Assembly (NCBI GenBank): GCA_963678675.1 | Contig: OY783195.1 | Coordinates: forward strand, 20,602,912-20,666,911 | From: Xiphydria camelus | Taxonomy: Eukaryota; Arthropoda; Insecta; Hymenoptera; Xiphydriidae | Length of the DNA: 64,000 nucleotides | Direction: 5' to 3' | Shown: positions 23,514 to 33,742 of the stretch, piece after piece | Position numbering within the stretch: position 1 is the stretch's first letter | Layout of the letters: every line of letters starts with the position of its first letter | Notes under the pieces: generated by a model | Told to the model about the DNA's origin: nothing | Database searches by the model: none | Seen by the model: the letters and a program-made list of their open reading frames with translations, nothing else | Position numbers and translations under genes: made by a program

Positions 23514-23615
23514 CATTGGATCGCGATTCATCGAATGCACCATCCATCCTTCCTTCAGGATCTTGGAGCCGCGTCGTTTTGTGTGCTTGACGCTTTGAAC
23601 TATTCGCATCTGCAA
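23514..23615 (-). pseudogene. Protein kinase D fragment: exon before the PH domain
   Basis: Exactly 34 codons between an acceptor (AACGCAG) and a donor (GTAGGT): [20 protein letters not shown] followed by [14 protein letters not shown]. It joins in phase 0 to the next exon (RKRHYW). The [10 protein letters not shown] block and KEGWMVH are hallmarks of protein kinase D immediately before and at the start of its PH domain. No stop in this exon. Confidence 0.88.
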
Positions 23616-23722
23616 CTGCGTTATCGCGTATGAGGTACCAAGTGTGACGGAGAGTGTGATGGAGAAGAAAAAAAAGATAAAGTATTGCAAGTGTCGAGAT
23701 ACGACATTGATTGAATAATTAC

Positions 23723-23783
23723 CTCGATGGTCTGGACCTTGAAATGCGTCGGAAGATGCGTCGTCGTGGCATGGAAAGAGGTC
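23723..23783 (-). pseudogene. Possible further protein kinase D exon
   Basis: A 61-base open segment with acceptor-like TTTCCGTAG and donor GTAATT sits one short intron upstream of the previous exon. In the linker of protein kinase D sequence is poorly conserved, so homology is not evident; the assignment rests on splice signals and position. Confidence 0.35.
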
Positions 23784-24007
23784 CTACGGAAATATCAAAC
23801 GCGTAAAATGATTCGTAGTGCACTTTCCTCGTGTTTCCTTGTGTTTATGCGATGAGAGGGGGGAGGATGACAGGTTGGCTTATTGAATTAGTTAAGTTAG
23901 GTTAATTACTTGATTAGTGTGGTATTTGAATCAGCCCATCCGCGCACAGTACCTGTAACTGGAAATATTACGCCAACGTTGGAGAAACAGTAGATCATGC
24001 GGCGAGA

Positions 24008-24052
24008 GAGCCCTCGGTTAATCCGGAGCCTCGGTTAACCGAGAGTCTACTG
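24008..24052. repeat. pogo/Tigger-like terminus fragment
   Basis: CTCGGTTAACCGAGAGTCTACTG followed by TA resembles the terminus of pogo-type elements (reverse: CAGTAGACTCTCGGTTAACC). A second CTCGGTTAATCCGGAG block sits beside it. No transposase nearby. Confidence 0.5.
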
Positions 24053-24881
24053 TACAGTCGCGGGCGCGACTTGGCGACGGCGTCATGCCGGCCGCCATTC
24101 GCACGCGTCGCAACTTGTTGCGCGCCGTTGTCACTTCGTATACGAACACGTTCCCTGCGTATCAAAATGATTGAATTAACCCCCGTACTAAAATCTTGAA
24201 ATTTACGTAAAACTATGTTGGCATGCCGTGTAAATCCACGCTTTGCTATCGGGGTTGGTGCTACTTGGTTACAAAAAGCACTCGTCTCATCGCGTGCGCT
24301 CAAAACTCACGCGTGACTTCATTTTGACTGCGTAGTAGAGTGCACGCGTGAGACCGCACGTCGTGCGTCCTACGTGCGACACACGATTGCTATCTGGGTA
24401 CTCTAGCACCGTCCAAGCACTACCAATTATTCGGTATAGTGGACAAAAGATGAAAACTTAAACGCGGCAAGTTCTTTTTTATTACAATTTTTTTATAAAT
24501 TCTTTAGTCAAATTTTTTAGTAACTTGATTTACAATAATTTTCCTTTCAAATGATGCCTTTTACTTTTTATATATAAATCTGGAACATGGCGATCTTAAT
24601 TGATTTCAAATCTTTTTTGGAGAGTATTTTACGTAGGTATCAATTTTTGTTAGCACTGAATGAACATGCCGCCTTTTTTTTTTACAGAGAATCTGTTTTT
24701 GTGGTAGGGACCTTACCGAATAAACCTGAATGGATTTCGACAAATTATTAAACTTAGAAAAATTGCGTGATAAATTAACCGAGTAGAAAACTGAAATAAA
24801 TATTTGTATTTGTCAATGAGCTATTAAACATTGTTATTGAAGTACAAAAAATTCAGAAAATGGTAGCCTATTTCCACATCC

Positions 24882-24960
24882 TACCGGGACTCGAACCTAC
24901 GTTCTTTAGGACGGGCTGCTTCGAAACTGGGAATGAATTGAGCCACCGACTCTTTTGTAA
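24882..24960 (-). ncRNA. tRNA-like sequence or tRNA-derived SINE head
   Basis: On the minus strand GGTGGCTCAATTC (A-box-like) and GGTTCGAGTCCCGG (B-box) are spaced about as in a tRNA. The stems do not pair well and no discriminator/CCA context is evident, so a SINE head or tRNA pseudogene is more likely than a functional tRNA. Confidence 0.4.
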
Positions 24961-25215
24961 ATTGTTTGAAACTTTGGTATATGAGTTAAAAAATTAAATG
25001 CGATATATGTATATAATTATTACTGAAGATATAAGGATTTTAATCCTTTGCGGCGTGATAAGTCGTACGCTACTTTGCGTCAAAGATATAATTTTCAGAC
25101 GATGCAAAAAGAACATCATCCTGACGAGGACCTGATTATGTAAACCTTGTGGACTTTTACCTGATTTGATGCGGATAAAGATCTCATCGGACACGCCTGA
25201 GTAGGGTGTGCTTTA

Positions 25216-25786
25216 AGGTAGTGTCAGACATGGCTATTTTTGCTGCGCAGCGCATTAAAAAACTGCGCAACTTGAACTGCTGCAAGTATTGCGATCGCAG
25301 CCTGGTTACGTACAGTAATTTTAAGTTGCGCGCAGTTTAAGAAGCAGCCGTTTTCAAATCAGTTGAAGCAGCGCTTTGGTATGAACATATCGTGGATATA
25401 CTGCGAAAAGTGATCAAGTCAAAAATCAACTTGGTCATTTTTTACTATATTACTATCGGTCCTATGGACTTGGTCATATATCCGCAGTGTCAAAATAAAC
25501 TTAGATATTTTCAGATTATTTTGACACTGCGGATATATGACTAAGTCTATAGGACTGATAGTAATACAGTAAAAAGTGACCAAGTTGATTTTTGACTTGG
25601 TTACTTTTCGCAGTATACCCACGATATGTGCAACTTCTAGTCTCGACCTGCAACTTTTAAAGGCAGCTGCAGCATAAAAACTGTATGTCTTGCGCTACTT
25701 TCGACTGGTGTGTGAACCCTGTACGCAACTTTTACAGCCGCTGCAAAAAAACTGCGCAGCAAACGTAGCCGTGTCTGACACTACCT
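25216..25786. mobile_element. TIR MITE with TTA duplication, carrying a nested palindrome
   Basis: Ends AGGTAGTGTCAGACATGGCT and, reversed, AGGTAGTGTCAGACACGGCT, bordered by TTA (25213-25215, 25787-25789). Subterminal CTGCGCAG motifs are repeated on both sides. The palindrome 25397-25617 is inserted in its middle. Confidence 0.8.
25397..25617. mobile_element. Near-perfect palindrome nested in a MITE
   Basis: Arms of about 95 bases beginning TATACTGCGAAAAGTGATCA and ending with the inverse. ACATATCGTGG outside also mirrors CCACGATATGT, so pairing extends to about 25385-25627. High arm identity implies recent insertion or gene conversion. Confidence 0.8.
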
Positions 25787-26129
25787 TTAGGAATACCCGG
25801 CCAGGTCCTTATGGGACATCGGGATAATTTCTAGTCGGGGTAGATTTCGGTCTTCAAATGGATCTCTTCGTAGTTTTCTGCGTCAAGCTACACCGCACTG
25901 TAGTATATTTGGATGCGGGAAGTTATGAAGGGGTACTCCTGGAGCCCGAGACACACGGTGTGTTTTACCTGAACTTTTGAAACTACGGTGTGGTGTACCT
26001 GGTCATAAGAGACTATAAAGTGATCAACCTGAAGCCTGAAACACACGGTGCGATGTACTTCAACTTTGAAAACTACGATATGGTGTACCTGGACACGGGA
26101 GACTGAAAAGATTTACTTGGAGCCCGAAA

Positions 26130-26380
26130 CGTAAGGTAAAACACCCAAAGATTGGCAGGTTAATAAAGGGTATTAAAGGTTGACACTCATGGCAAATACG
26201 TGCTATAATTTGGAATTATTAACGTATTATGGAGTTTCGAGCTAATGAAAATAACACCATCTGTTATATAACATTAGCTCGAAGCTCCATATATGTTAAT
26301 AATTCCTAAATATAGGGCGTATTTTCCATGAGAGTGTCAACCTTTAATACCCTGTCAATCTTTGGGTGTTTTACCTTACG
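26130..26380. mobile_element. Foldback MITE, 251 bases
   Basis: Ends CGTAAGGTAAAACACCCAAA and its perfect inverse, with arms of about 115 bases sharing GTTGACACTCATGG-type and CATTAGCTCGAA blocks. It lies in a region (25900-26400) of loose repeats containing ACACACGGTG and TGGTGTACCTGG. Confidence 0.8.
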
Positions 26381-26414
26381 GTGAGTTGTATCTCGACTTT
26401 GACAACTACGCCGC

Positions 26415-26845
26415 AATATACCCGAACGCGGAAAATGTTCTATGAATATCTCAAAAAAGGCCCCGGAGAATATCCCGAAGGAAGTCCTAGAGAATATCTC
26501 GAGAAAAGTCCCGGAGAATGTCCTGTAAAAAGTGCCGGAAAATATCCAGGAAAAAACCCCGGAAAACATCCTTGTGAATGTTCTGAAAGAAGTATCGGAG
26601 AATAATCCGAAAAAAGTTCTGGTGAATACCCCAGAGAATGTCCTGGAAAAAGACTCGATGAATTTTCTAGAAAGTCTCCAAAAACGTCCCGGAAGATATC
26701 TCGGAAAATGTCCTGGAGAACATTTTGGAAAAAGTCTTAAAGAATATCCCGGAAAAAGTTTCGGAGAATGTCCCGGAAAAAGTCCCAAAAAACATTTCGG
26801 AAATATTCTCGGGACGCGAAACCTATACGATGCGCTGTACCTGGG
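26415..26845 (+). repeat. Diverged minisatellite, copy 2
   Basis: Units of the type GTCCCGGAGAATATCCCGGA with A-rich joints. Plus frames give PENILVNVLKEV-like and YPGKSFGECPGK-like strings, the minus frame FSRTFSGVFTRTFFG. Inverted relative to 14585-14860 and sharing its AGGTACAGCGCA edge. Long ORFs on both strands are products of the repeat. Confidence 0.75.
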
Positions 26846-26879
26846 CGTCGAAAGCTGTTGGTCTATCTACCTGAAATAG

Positions 26880-27190
26880 AATTTGTGGTACTTCTGAACA
26901 ATTTTTTCGAATCTAGGAATGTTTACGAAAGAAAATCTGCTAAAAATAAATATCTTAATTTCCAAACTTCCAGTAGGAGTTTGCACAAATTTGTTTTTAT
27001 TCCTACAAATTATGTAGTGATTTGTAAATCTTTTTATCACCAGAATTTTTCTTCATATTTCGTCGGTATTATTGTTTTTGACAGGTATCCTACAATATCA
27101 ACTGAGCTCGAAGTCATTTGCATGTATCGCGATTCCCTACATATTATCGAATTTATGAAACGCCATTTGACAGATAAGAGTAAGGTGTAA
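26880..27190 (-). repeat. Interspersed repeat V, copy 2
   Basis: The reverse complement matches 13190-13430 (GGATACCTGTCAAAAAC, GAAGAAAAATTCTGG). It adjoins the minisatellite, as copy 1 does at a greater distance. Confidence 0.65.
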
Positions 27191-28057
27191 CATTTTGGAA
27201 TGTAGAGCGATATCAGGGGTTCTCAATCAAAATGCTTTTTATCAAGACAATCTTCCTAACTCTACTGATGATATATTGTTGAAATGTTAGAAGGAAAAAG
27301 AAAACTGATTTATACGTAATTCTTTGTATCATAGGTGGACATCAGAAATTCAAACTAGCGGCGTCTAAGTGATGGATATAGGAGACCTGAGCTTCTACCG
27401 CAGAAATATCCCGTACTGTGTTGAGATTTGTAATTATTTTATTCTATATCTCGAACACGATATTTTAAATCTCATGAAAGCTATAAAACTCGTCAAAACG
27501 CAAAGACATAATTTTATTGGTTTCAATTGGGCTGTTGCATCGGAGATATCCAATAAAATTTTCACTTTCAGATGAAATAAAATACTTTGATTTAATAGAA
27601 AATTCCAAACAGTTGAAACTGAATTTAGAATCAAAATTATAGAAATGAAAATGGCATATGTAATGAACACTTTCCTCTCTACATTAGGGTGTTTTTATCA
27701 GGGTGTACGTTTTTAGTAATTATTCCCTACTTACATTCCCGCATTTCGATATGCAATTATCAGACGGTACCAGCATACATATATATATATATATATATAT
27801 ATCCCTCGATTTAGTAATACTGCTCTCTGTTTTACACGAATATTAGATGCATAACGTACTTTTTATTATGGAGGAATTCTTTATAAAAAGTAAAATATTC
27901 TCTCGAATTGTCAACGAAATTATTTTCTATGTAGATTTTCTGAGGACGGGTCTCGTGGTATAAGAATAAGCACTATTATAATGGATTTAAAATTAAAATT
28001 TTATTACAATTCCGTATGAATGCAGGGGGATGATCAAAGGTGATTCAATGGAGAATT
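27191..28057. other. No gene recognised; short AT microsatellite
   Basis: AT-rich. An (AT)n run of about 24 bases lies at 27777-27801. The frame at 27434-27670 minus is hydrophobic at its start but matches no family I can name. Confidence 0.4.
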
Positions 28058-28063
28058 TTTATT
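28058..28063 (-). terminator. Candidate polyadenylation signal of the cuticular gene
   Basis: AATAAA on the minus strand, about 165 bases after the cuticular protein stop codon, a normal distance for a short insect 3' UTR. Confidence 0.45.
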
Positions 28064-28226
28064 CGCGAAGTAGAAAAAATAGAAAAATAAAGGGATGATG
28101 CCGTATAAGGCCGCATGATGACATTTTCTTATAAGGGTTCTCTTCTTTTTTTTGTTTACAAGAAGTTAGCGCGCAATCGGGGAAGAAGCTTCTGTAAAGT
28201 TGTTTGTGTTGTTTTATGATAACTTC

Positions 28227-28472
28227 CTAACCGTGGAGTCCCCATCCTCCGAGAAGAGCACCGTGAGCGGCGGGCAGCACGGTCTTGGTGACGATAGGAG
28301 CAGCGTGGACAACTGGAGCAACGGGCTGAGCAACAACGTGAGCGGCGTAAGCGGGAGCTGCTACGCTAACCACAGAGGGGGCTACGATAGGTCCATAGCC
28401 AGCCCTGATGGGAATTCCAGTCAGACCTCCAGGAGCAGCTACAGCAACAGCCAGGACGGCGGCGAGAACAGC
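28227..28472 (-). CDS. Small cuticular protein, exon 2 (main coding exon)
   Basis: After an acceptor (GGTCTACAG) 81 codons and a stop follow. With exon 1 the product starts MFKLAVLAAVLAVAVAA, a clear secretion signal, and matures at or near APGGLTG. The remainder is low in complexity and rich in Ala, Val and Pro, with repeats such as VAAPAYAAHVVAQP, VAPVVHAAPIV and a GALLGGWGLHG end. This composition is typical of small insect cuticular proteins with AAP(A/V)-type repeats, which are secreted by epidermal cells into the chitin matrix. It lacks an obvious Rebers-Riddiford chitin-binding domain. The frame is intact and GC-richer than the surrounding intron, consistent with selection. Confidence 0.85.
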   Translation of the reverse strand, partial: AVLAAVLAVAVAAPGGLTGIPIRAGYGPIVAPSVVSVAAPAYAAHVVAQPVAPVVHAAPIVTKTVLPAAHGALLGGWGLHG

Positions 28473-30006
28473 CTGTAGACCATTTCGAAAAATGGACGTT
28501 ACTCGATTACACCGCCAAGACGAGGAAGTTAAAAATTCCTCTTCTCTTGGAGTAATCGGGAAAATACGTCGTCGATTCGCGGTAGCAAATATTGAGTACT
28601 TTGTAGAATTTTAGAATTTCGGACGAATTGGATTAAACACGAGCAGCAGGTGCAGGTCTTATGATAGTTATCTGGCTTTCTCATAAATGAGAGAAACATT
28701 TCAAATTCGTGTGTACTAATATCGATTTGTACATCGTAAATCTATTTTTTCTTTAATTCTAATTAATACTGCCTAATCTTGATGAGAAGTATAATGGTAG
28801 AATTTGTTCACTCATAGACTCTTGTGGAGCGTATGCAGAAACTGAGTAGCTATTTGAAGGTTGAAATCAATCAGGTCTAATTGTGTATGAAGTGATTATG
28901 TCTCAATGGACATTGAGCAGATTATGTAGGAGTTAAAATGAAAAACGTGGAGTAAATTGAAAATGCATCAAGCATTAGGGCTCAAAAGAAAATTAGTAAG
29001 TAATAGACGATTATAGCTTTGATAAGCTCTTGAAGTATTTATAATGAATTTTAACACAAATGGCAATATGTGAATCAATGGTGGTTGCTAATCGGCAACG
29101 AATAGCCGATTTTTTCATGAGAAATAAAAGCTTCACCGTTATGATGTAATGTGATCAATGCATTATTGGAAAAAAATCGATTGATATTTGGTAAGAATCT
29201 TCCACGTACACGTGAACCACGGAAATAAACGATTTGGGTGAGAGGAGAGGAGGGAGGAGAAAGGTCAATCGAACAATAGAACTTATACGAGTGTAAGCGA
29301 ATGCGACAACTAAAGGTAGTCACGCAAGACTTACGTCTTAAAAATTTCAAACGGCATTCCATTTTGCAGGTTCTAGACTTAGAAGGTGCTTACAGTATTG
29401 GCCAACAATATGCATGCTTCAGTGATTTTACGCACACCTTTGTGACCAGACTCGAATTATTCCGCAAAGAGCGAGAAAGTGCGAGTAGATATAAATAGGT
29501 ACTGATTATAAAGACATGTTAGTATTCCTCTTCTTAACGATAAGTAGTGGATAGTGACATTGAAAGTCGATAAGACAAATGATTTCATCGTGGCTCTCTA
29601 CCTTCTCGACTACTCTTTTTTAAATAGAATTCTTTTTCCGATTATTGACATATCAAGGAAATATTTATAATTCCAACTCTTTGACTGCTTCTGAATGGTT
29701 CTTCAACTATCTCTAAATTAATTTCATTGGGGAACATTTAATGCTTTGTCACATAATAAATAAAAACTGGTATTAGGAATGCAGCGGATGAGAATATTCC
29801 AAGATGAGATAGTTGTCCAACTGTAGCATAACTTATTTTTAACTTTTTCTTCTGACTCAAAATTCAGTCGATCGTCTGTTTTAATACAATATCATTTACA
29901 TAATAATATGTAAGGTTAGATACGTTGAATCGAACGTTTAAAGATGATAATCGAAATGTGATATAACATGAAAATAAATTGCATGGTTTTGAAAATTGGC
30001 GCTTAC
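28473..30006 (-). other. Intron of the cuticular protein gene
   Basis: 1,534 bases from a GTAAGC donor (30006) to a CAG acceptor (28473), splitting the signal peptide after codon 4 in phase 0, the usual arrangement in insect cuticular genes. No mobile element was recognised in it, unlike the rest of the receptor intron. Confidence 0.8.
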
Positions 30007-30018
30007 CAGCTTGAACAT
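30007..30018 (-). CDS. Small cuticular protein, exon 1 coding part (MFKL)
   Basis: ATG TTC AAG CTG followed directly by the donor GTAAGC. Four codons then a phase-0 intron is a common gene structure of insect cuticular proteins. The start is the first ATG after the expected transcription start, about 50 bases downstream, with ATCATC just before it. Confidence 0.8.
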
Positions 30019-30094
30019 GATGATTGTTGAAGATTGTTGTAGTTTACTACTTGGAAGTCAGTCAGCTTGTGCTTTACAGTCTCTAGCTCCGTGG

Positions 30095-30101
30095 CTTTAT
30101 A
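30095..30101 (-). promoter_or_regulatory. TATA box of the cuticular protein gene
   Basis: TATAAAG on the minus strand, about 80 bases before the start codon. That places transcription start near 30065-30072 and gives a leader of about 50 bases. Strong TATA boxes are usual for cuticular genes with stage-specific expression. Confidence 0.65.
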
Positions 30102-30129
30102 GGAGTCGCAGTTTCAAAAAATTCAAACG

Positions 30130-31459
30130 TGCTCGCTTAGGCGAATTTGATCACGTGGACCATTGAACTGGGTGACGGCGGATAACGAAGAGTTGAGTCA
30201 GCCACGTTACCAAGAAGGGGAATAAAGCGGCCAATAATTTACGCGACTCTGTTTTAACGTCACAAGCACTACCCAATGACTGTTGGTTTACCTTCTACGT
30301 GTTACAAATTTCGAAATAATTATAACTTACAACCCTCGATATCATCTCTGAAGCAAGTTTCCGAGGTGATGCATTCGCAATAGATTGAACACAAAATCGG
30401 TCGATCATAGGGTGGCCATTATTAATAATTACTAATCTCTCTAAAGTAATCAGCCAAGCTTAGAACAACTACATTATCAGGATATGAAAAATATAAGTAT
30501 ACGTACAAATTTGAATAAAATATGAGGATGACTCACTGTGCAATAATGTCGCTCCAAAGAACGACGTTTAATGCGATACCATTAATTTCGAACTCCATGA
30601 AAAAGTTAATATGTACTTCGCTTTTACATAGCATTTTCATTGTGTATTATTTATTAAAAACGTTCATTAGAAAGTAGATTATAACCGTTGATATTCGCAA
30701 ACCGAATGAATGGTCGTCCCACGTATTCCTGAAAGTGTGCCAATACGTATCATTCTGCACGTTATTATAAATAGGTATCTTTTACAACGTGTTTGTTCTT
30801 CAACATTTCCTTTACCTCTAGATTTTCATTCGTAATTATTAATCAAGTAATAGTTTTAATTACCTTATCACCAACGGGGCAAGAAAAGCCGTATTCATTG
30901 TAATATTTGTATAGCGCAGTGACCGGATATTTTGTATCATCTTATAACATAATTCAAAGAATGATCAAATGGATTTGATATTTTATAACATGGAGAATAT
31001 TCACAGGAATATCAAGTAAGATTTACCTGATAAGAATTCAATTCCAATTTATAATATCTGGCAATCATTATATCAAATAGCTTTAAAGTGCTTTCCCCCT
31101 TTTTGTGTTCTACCCTACTAAAAATATCCAATAGAAATATATTTTTTTAAATCGTATTTGTTTACAATTCGTTTTCTTCTCCACATTATGGTGTTCAAAC
31201 GTACATAAAATAATTCAGTTGCCCTCATTTGCAGAATCTACGTATTTGTATCTATGAGTAATCTCAAATAAAAATGATACTAATGCATCTATGAGCAAAA
31301 TGTTATAGAATTTCTATTCGAAGCAATACGCAGTGAGAACTCGTATGTTTACTATGCGTTTTTCTCTCCGCATTTTAGGATTCGAAGATACTAAACGTAG
31401 TTTGGTTACTTGTATTTGCAAAACTTGATTAAAACATTATACGTACGGGTCATTCCATG
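30130..31459. other. Upstream region of the cuticular gene, no further gene seen
   Basis: AT-rich with no recognised repeat or coding signal. It may hold regulatory elements of the cuticular gene, but none can be named from sequence alone. Confidence 0.4.
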
Positions 31460-32722
31460 CCGAAACTATCACTTTTTGGAGTAAAAGGTATAGCCGGATA
31501 AATATATGAAAAGTACCCCCGGCTTGAATTTTTTTCCAATTCAGGTATATTTTGTGTTTATATATAAGTAAGCTCTCCAATTCTGAAAGATACAATTAAA
31601 ATATTTAAAGTGGACACTGGGTTTGGAGAGGAGTACGCCAGATTACATAGTTTTGGAGGAAACAAAGAGGACAAGGTTGAGAATAGGCTGGGGGGCAAGA
31701 GCGTGGAATTTTGAAAGGAAGGTACTGGGAGGAGAGAGAGAAAAGTACTAGTAAAGGAATGCCAAAGAGAGAAGCAAAAGGGGAAAGTAAAGACCAAAGG
31801 TGTAACAGAGAGGGAGCAATACTTAAATAGATGCGGTTTTCGATTAGAGGAGATGGAGGAGGGGGACAGGGAGAATTGCAACAACAGCTAAATAAAATTG
31901 CTAAAACGCGTTACTGCGAAAGGTACAAGGAGATAGTAATGGATTATCTGCCCGGATATCTATTAAATAGCGGAAAGAATGGGAGCCAGAAATTGATTGC
32001 GAGAGAAAGATGTAGGAATTTAGACGAGACGAGGAAACACTGTAATATGTAATATGCGGAGAGGAAGATGGATCCCTAGCACATCAGTGATGAATTGCGG
32101 AGGCTTAAAATCAGGAGAAGAGGGGGTTGGTCAAATATTGTTCAGTTTAGGTATCGGGGAAGAGGTAGAGTCGTTAAGGAAGATGGAAAATGCAAGGAAA
32201 GAGAAGGAGAAAAATAATACAATGGTATGGAGTATGATGTAACAAGGGTGAATGTTTTTAGAGAAAAGTTTGTATTAGGACACCTAACCAAGTCCATTTC
32301 ATGACCGCTGGGCTGAAATAAATATATATATCTATCTATAAGTAAGCTCGCAGTAAATTTTTAGATCAAAATATTGATTTAATAAAAAATTATCGTCAAA
32401 AAACAAAAAAACGGAAATATTTTTTATCTCGAGAACTACTCGGCCGATTTCGCGCAGCAAAATATATGTTATGCATCATCATATATCTATATTATAAAAA
32501 AAGTATTGGATTGTTTCGCCCATAAATAAAGTAAAAAAAAGTTTGAATTTTTCAATAATTTTTATTTCCCATATGAAAAATAAAACCAACGCCATTTTTT
32601 TTTTCATATAGATTCAAGCATGAATAAACTATGACATAATTTTCACAAGACGATTGGTGTGGAACAACAAGTCGAAATAAATTAATGAAGATGAAATAAC
32701 TTTGCTTCTGCCGTTTTCCACT
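31460..32722 (-). repeat. Interspersed repeat W, copy 2, split by a LINE
   Basis: The reverse complement matches 10069-10560: TATCCGGCTATACC (31490), GAATTTTTTTCCAATTC, then after the LINE, ATCAATATTTTGATCTAAAA and GGGCGAAACAATCCAATAC. It ends with ACTTTGCTTCTGCCGTTTTC. The copies differ by the 761-base insertion. Confidence 0.75.
31576..32336 (+). mobile_element. 5'-truncated non-LTR retrotransposon (LINE) 3' end
   Basis: Flanked by a perfect 13-base duplication TATAAGTAAGCTC (31563-31575, 32337-32349) inside repeat W. It ends in ATATATATCTATC-type simple repeat rather than a poly(A). The interior is purine-rich, with fragments such as CRNLDETRKHCNM and GEEVESLRKMENARKEKEK, resembling the C-terminal region of insect LINE ORF2, but with stops. 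Length and truncation are typical of target-primed insertion. Confidence 0.75.
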
Positions 32723-32779
32723 ACTACGCGTGTGCATCGCGTGTCTTTGTTGTTCCATATCGTTGTAGCCTTTTCAACA

Positions 32780-32798
32780 GGTTATAATATGGGCCCAG
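32780..32798 (+). other. Copia primer-binding site, altered
   Basis: GGTTATAATATGGGCCCAG lies about 100 bases upstream of gag. The ATGGGCCCAG part resembles the initiator-tRNA-Met complementary site of copia elements. No matching LTR could be found on either side. Confidence 0.4.
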
Positions 32799-32901
32799 AC
32801 ACACGACAATTTTTGTGAAAAACGACAAAAACGTGCGCGTCGAGCAAAACGATAGAGAGCAGTGTGTTGTAGTGCCTCCCGTTCCTCCGAAGAGCTAAAA
32901 C

Positions 32902-33742
32902 ATGACGACGTCGAATACCGTGCGCATCGAGTTTCTTACGAAACAGAATTTTGACACCTGGAAAATCCAGATGGAAGCAATTTTGATCAAAAATGACGCG
33001 TGGGGCTTTGTGAATGGTGAAAAGCCGAAGCCGGAGATCGTGCCGGGAGACGCGGCGTCCGTCGTAGCAGCCAGGAAATGGGGAATCGAGGATCAAAAGG
33101 CGAAAGCCGACATCGTCCTGTCCATTAAACCGCCAGAGCTAAAGCAAATTAAAGGATGCAATACATCGAAGGAAGTATGGTCAAAGTTGAAATCGATCTA
33201 CCAATCGAGCGGGCCAGCACAAAAAGCAACTTTATTGAAGCAGCTCACACTATACAAAATGGCTACATCTCCGGAAGTTCTTCGATATAGTGGACAAGCT
33301 AAGTGAGATGGAAATAGAAATCAATCGAGATCTACTGACCGTGATGTTACTATACAGTCTCCCGTCGACGTTTGAAAACTTTCGGTGTACAATAGAGTCT
33401 CGCGACGAGCTACCGGATCTCGAAGCTTTACGTATAAAAATCATCGAAGAATACGATGCAAGAAAGAACGAAAGACATGATGCCGGAAGTAACGCGATGT
33501 TTGCTAAGAAACAGTGGGTCAAACGACAGAACGTGCCGCACAAAAGCTTTAACGAGAAAAAGGAGATGGAAAAAGGCGAGAATAAAACAAAATACGAGCC
33601 ATTCAAATACAAGTGTTACCGTTGTAGAAAGACCGGTCACAAAGCAGCCGATTGTACCGCACCAAAGAAAGACGTCGACAGCGCCAACGCGGCGGACGAG
33701 GTAAGCCTGTACGTAGAAACGGAATCCACGCTCGCCACATGA
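32902..33742 (+). pseudogene. Ty1/copia gag, one frameshift
   Basis: Starts MTTSNTVRIEFLTKQNFDTW, the copia Gag N-terminus, continues through SKEVWSKLKSIYQSSGPAQK, shifts frame between about 33255 and 33300, and resumes with LSEMEIEINRDLLTVMLLYS. It ends with a CCHC zinc knuckle CYRCRKTGHKAADC (33613-33654) that binds RNA in the particle. A stop (TGA) at 33740 closes the frame. Confidence 0.88.

Larger units (their letters stand above)
20725..24398. mobile_element. Gene-capturing TIR element, 3.67 kb, TA-flanked
   Basis: Ends are TCCAGATAGCAA and TTGCTATCTGGG (one mismatch), bordered by TA (20723-20724, 24399-24400). The uninterrupted equivalent is at 41245-41265: GCAATTTATGAATCACTC there against GCAATTTATGAAA, TA, insertion, TA, CTC here. 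GC-rich subterminal regions rich in GCACGCGTG lie at both ends. The interior holds duplicated hairpins, TTAA-flanked MITEs and a fragment of a protein kinase D gene on the minus strand. No transposase is visible, so it depends on a source elsewhere. I do not assign a superfamily. Confidence 0.75.
20292..24707. mobile_element. Palindromic element M, copy 1, split by an insertion
   Basis: Inverted ends CCACAAAAACAGATTCTCTG and its reverse near 24685-24703 match the compact copy at 40827-41558. The arms share AAGGCATCATTTGAAAGG. The centre of this copy is interrupted by the 3.67 kb element at 20725-24398; the 41 kb copy is the unoccupied counterpart. Confidence 0.75.
16154..24712 (+). repeat. 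Composite repeat X, copy 1 (interrupted)
   Basis: From CATCAAGAGACACGGTAGTG onward the sequence parallels 37446-41565 in the same orientation. Shared blocks are 16160-17300 with 37450-38580, 19820-20720 with 40360-41245, and 24400-24710 with 41250-41560. This copy additionally contains a partial palindromic element (17690-18332), a large palindrome (18333-19330) and the 3.67 kb insertion 20725-24398. No transposase is visible, so it is non-autonomous or a mosaic of nested elements. Confidence 0.7.

Noticed and set aside
26306..26788. 160-codon open frame with FxGxF-type repeats on the minus strand
   Set aside because: It is a by-product of the minisatellite; open frames occur on both strands of both arrays with unrelated peptide repeats.
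27434..27670. Hydrophobic frame resembling a chemoreceptor fragment
   Set aside because: No recognisable conserved motif; AT-rich composition favours hydrophobic codons, and no adjoining exon was found.
32690..32780. Possible 5' LTR of the copia element
   Set aside because: The sequence upstream of the primer site belongs to repeat W, and no matching copy occurs at the 3' end.
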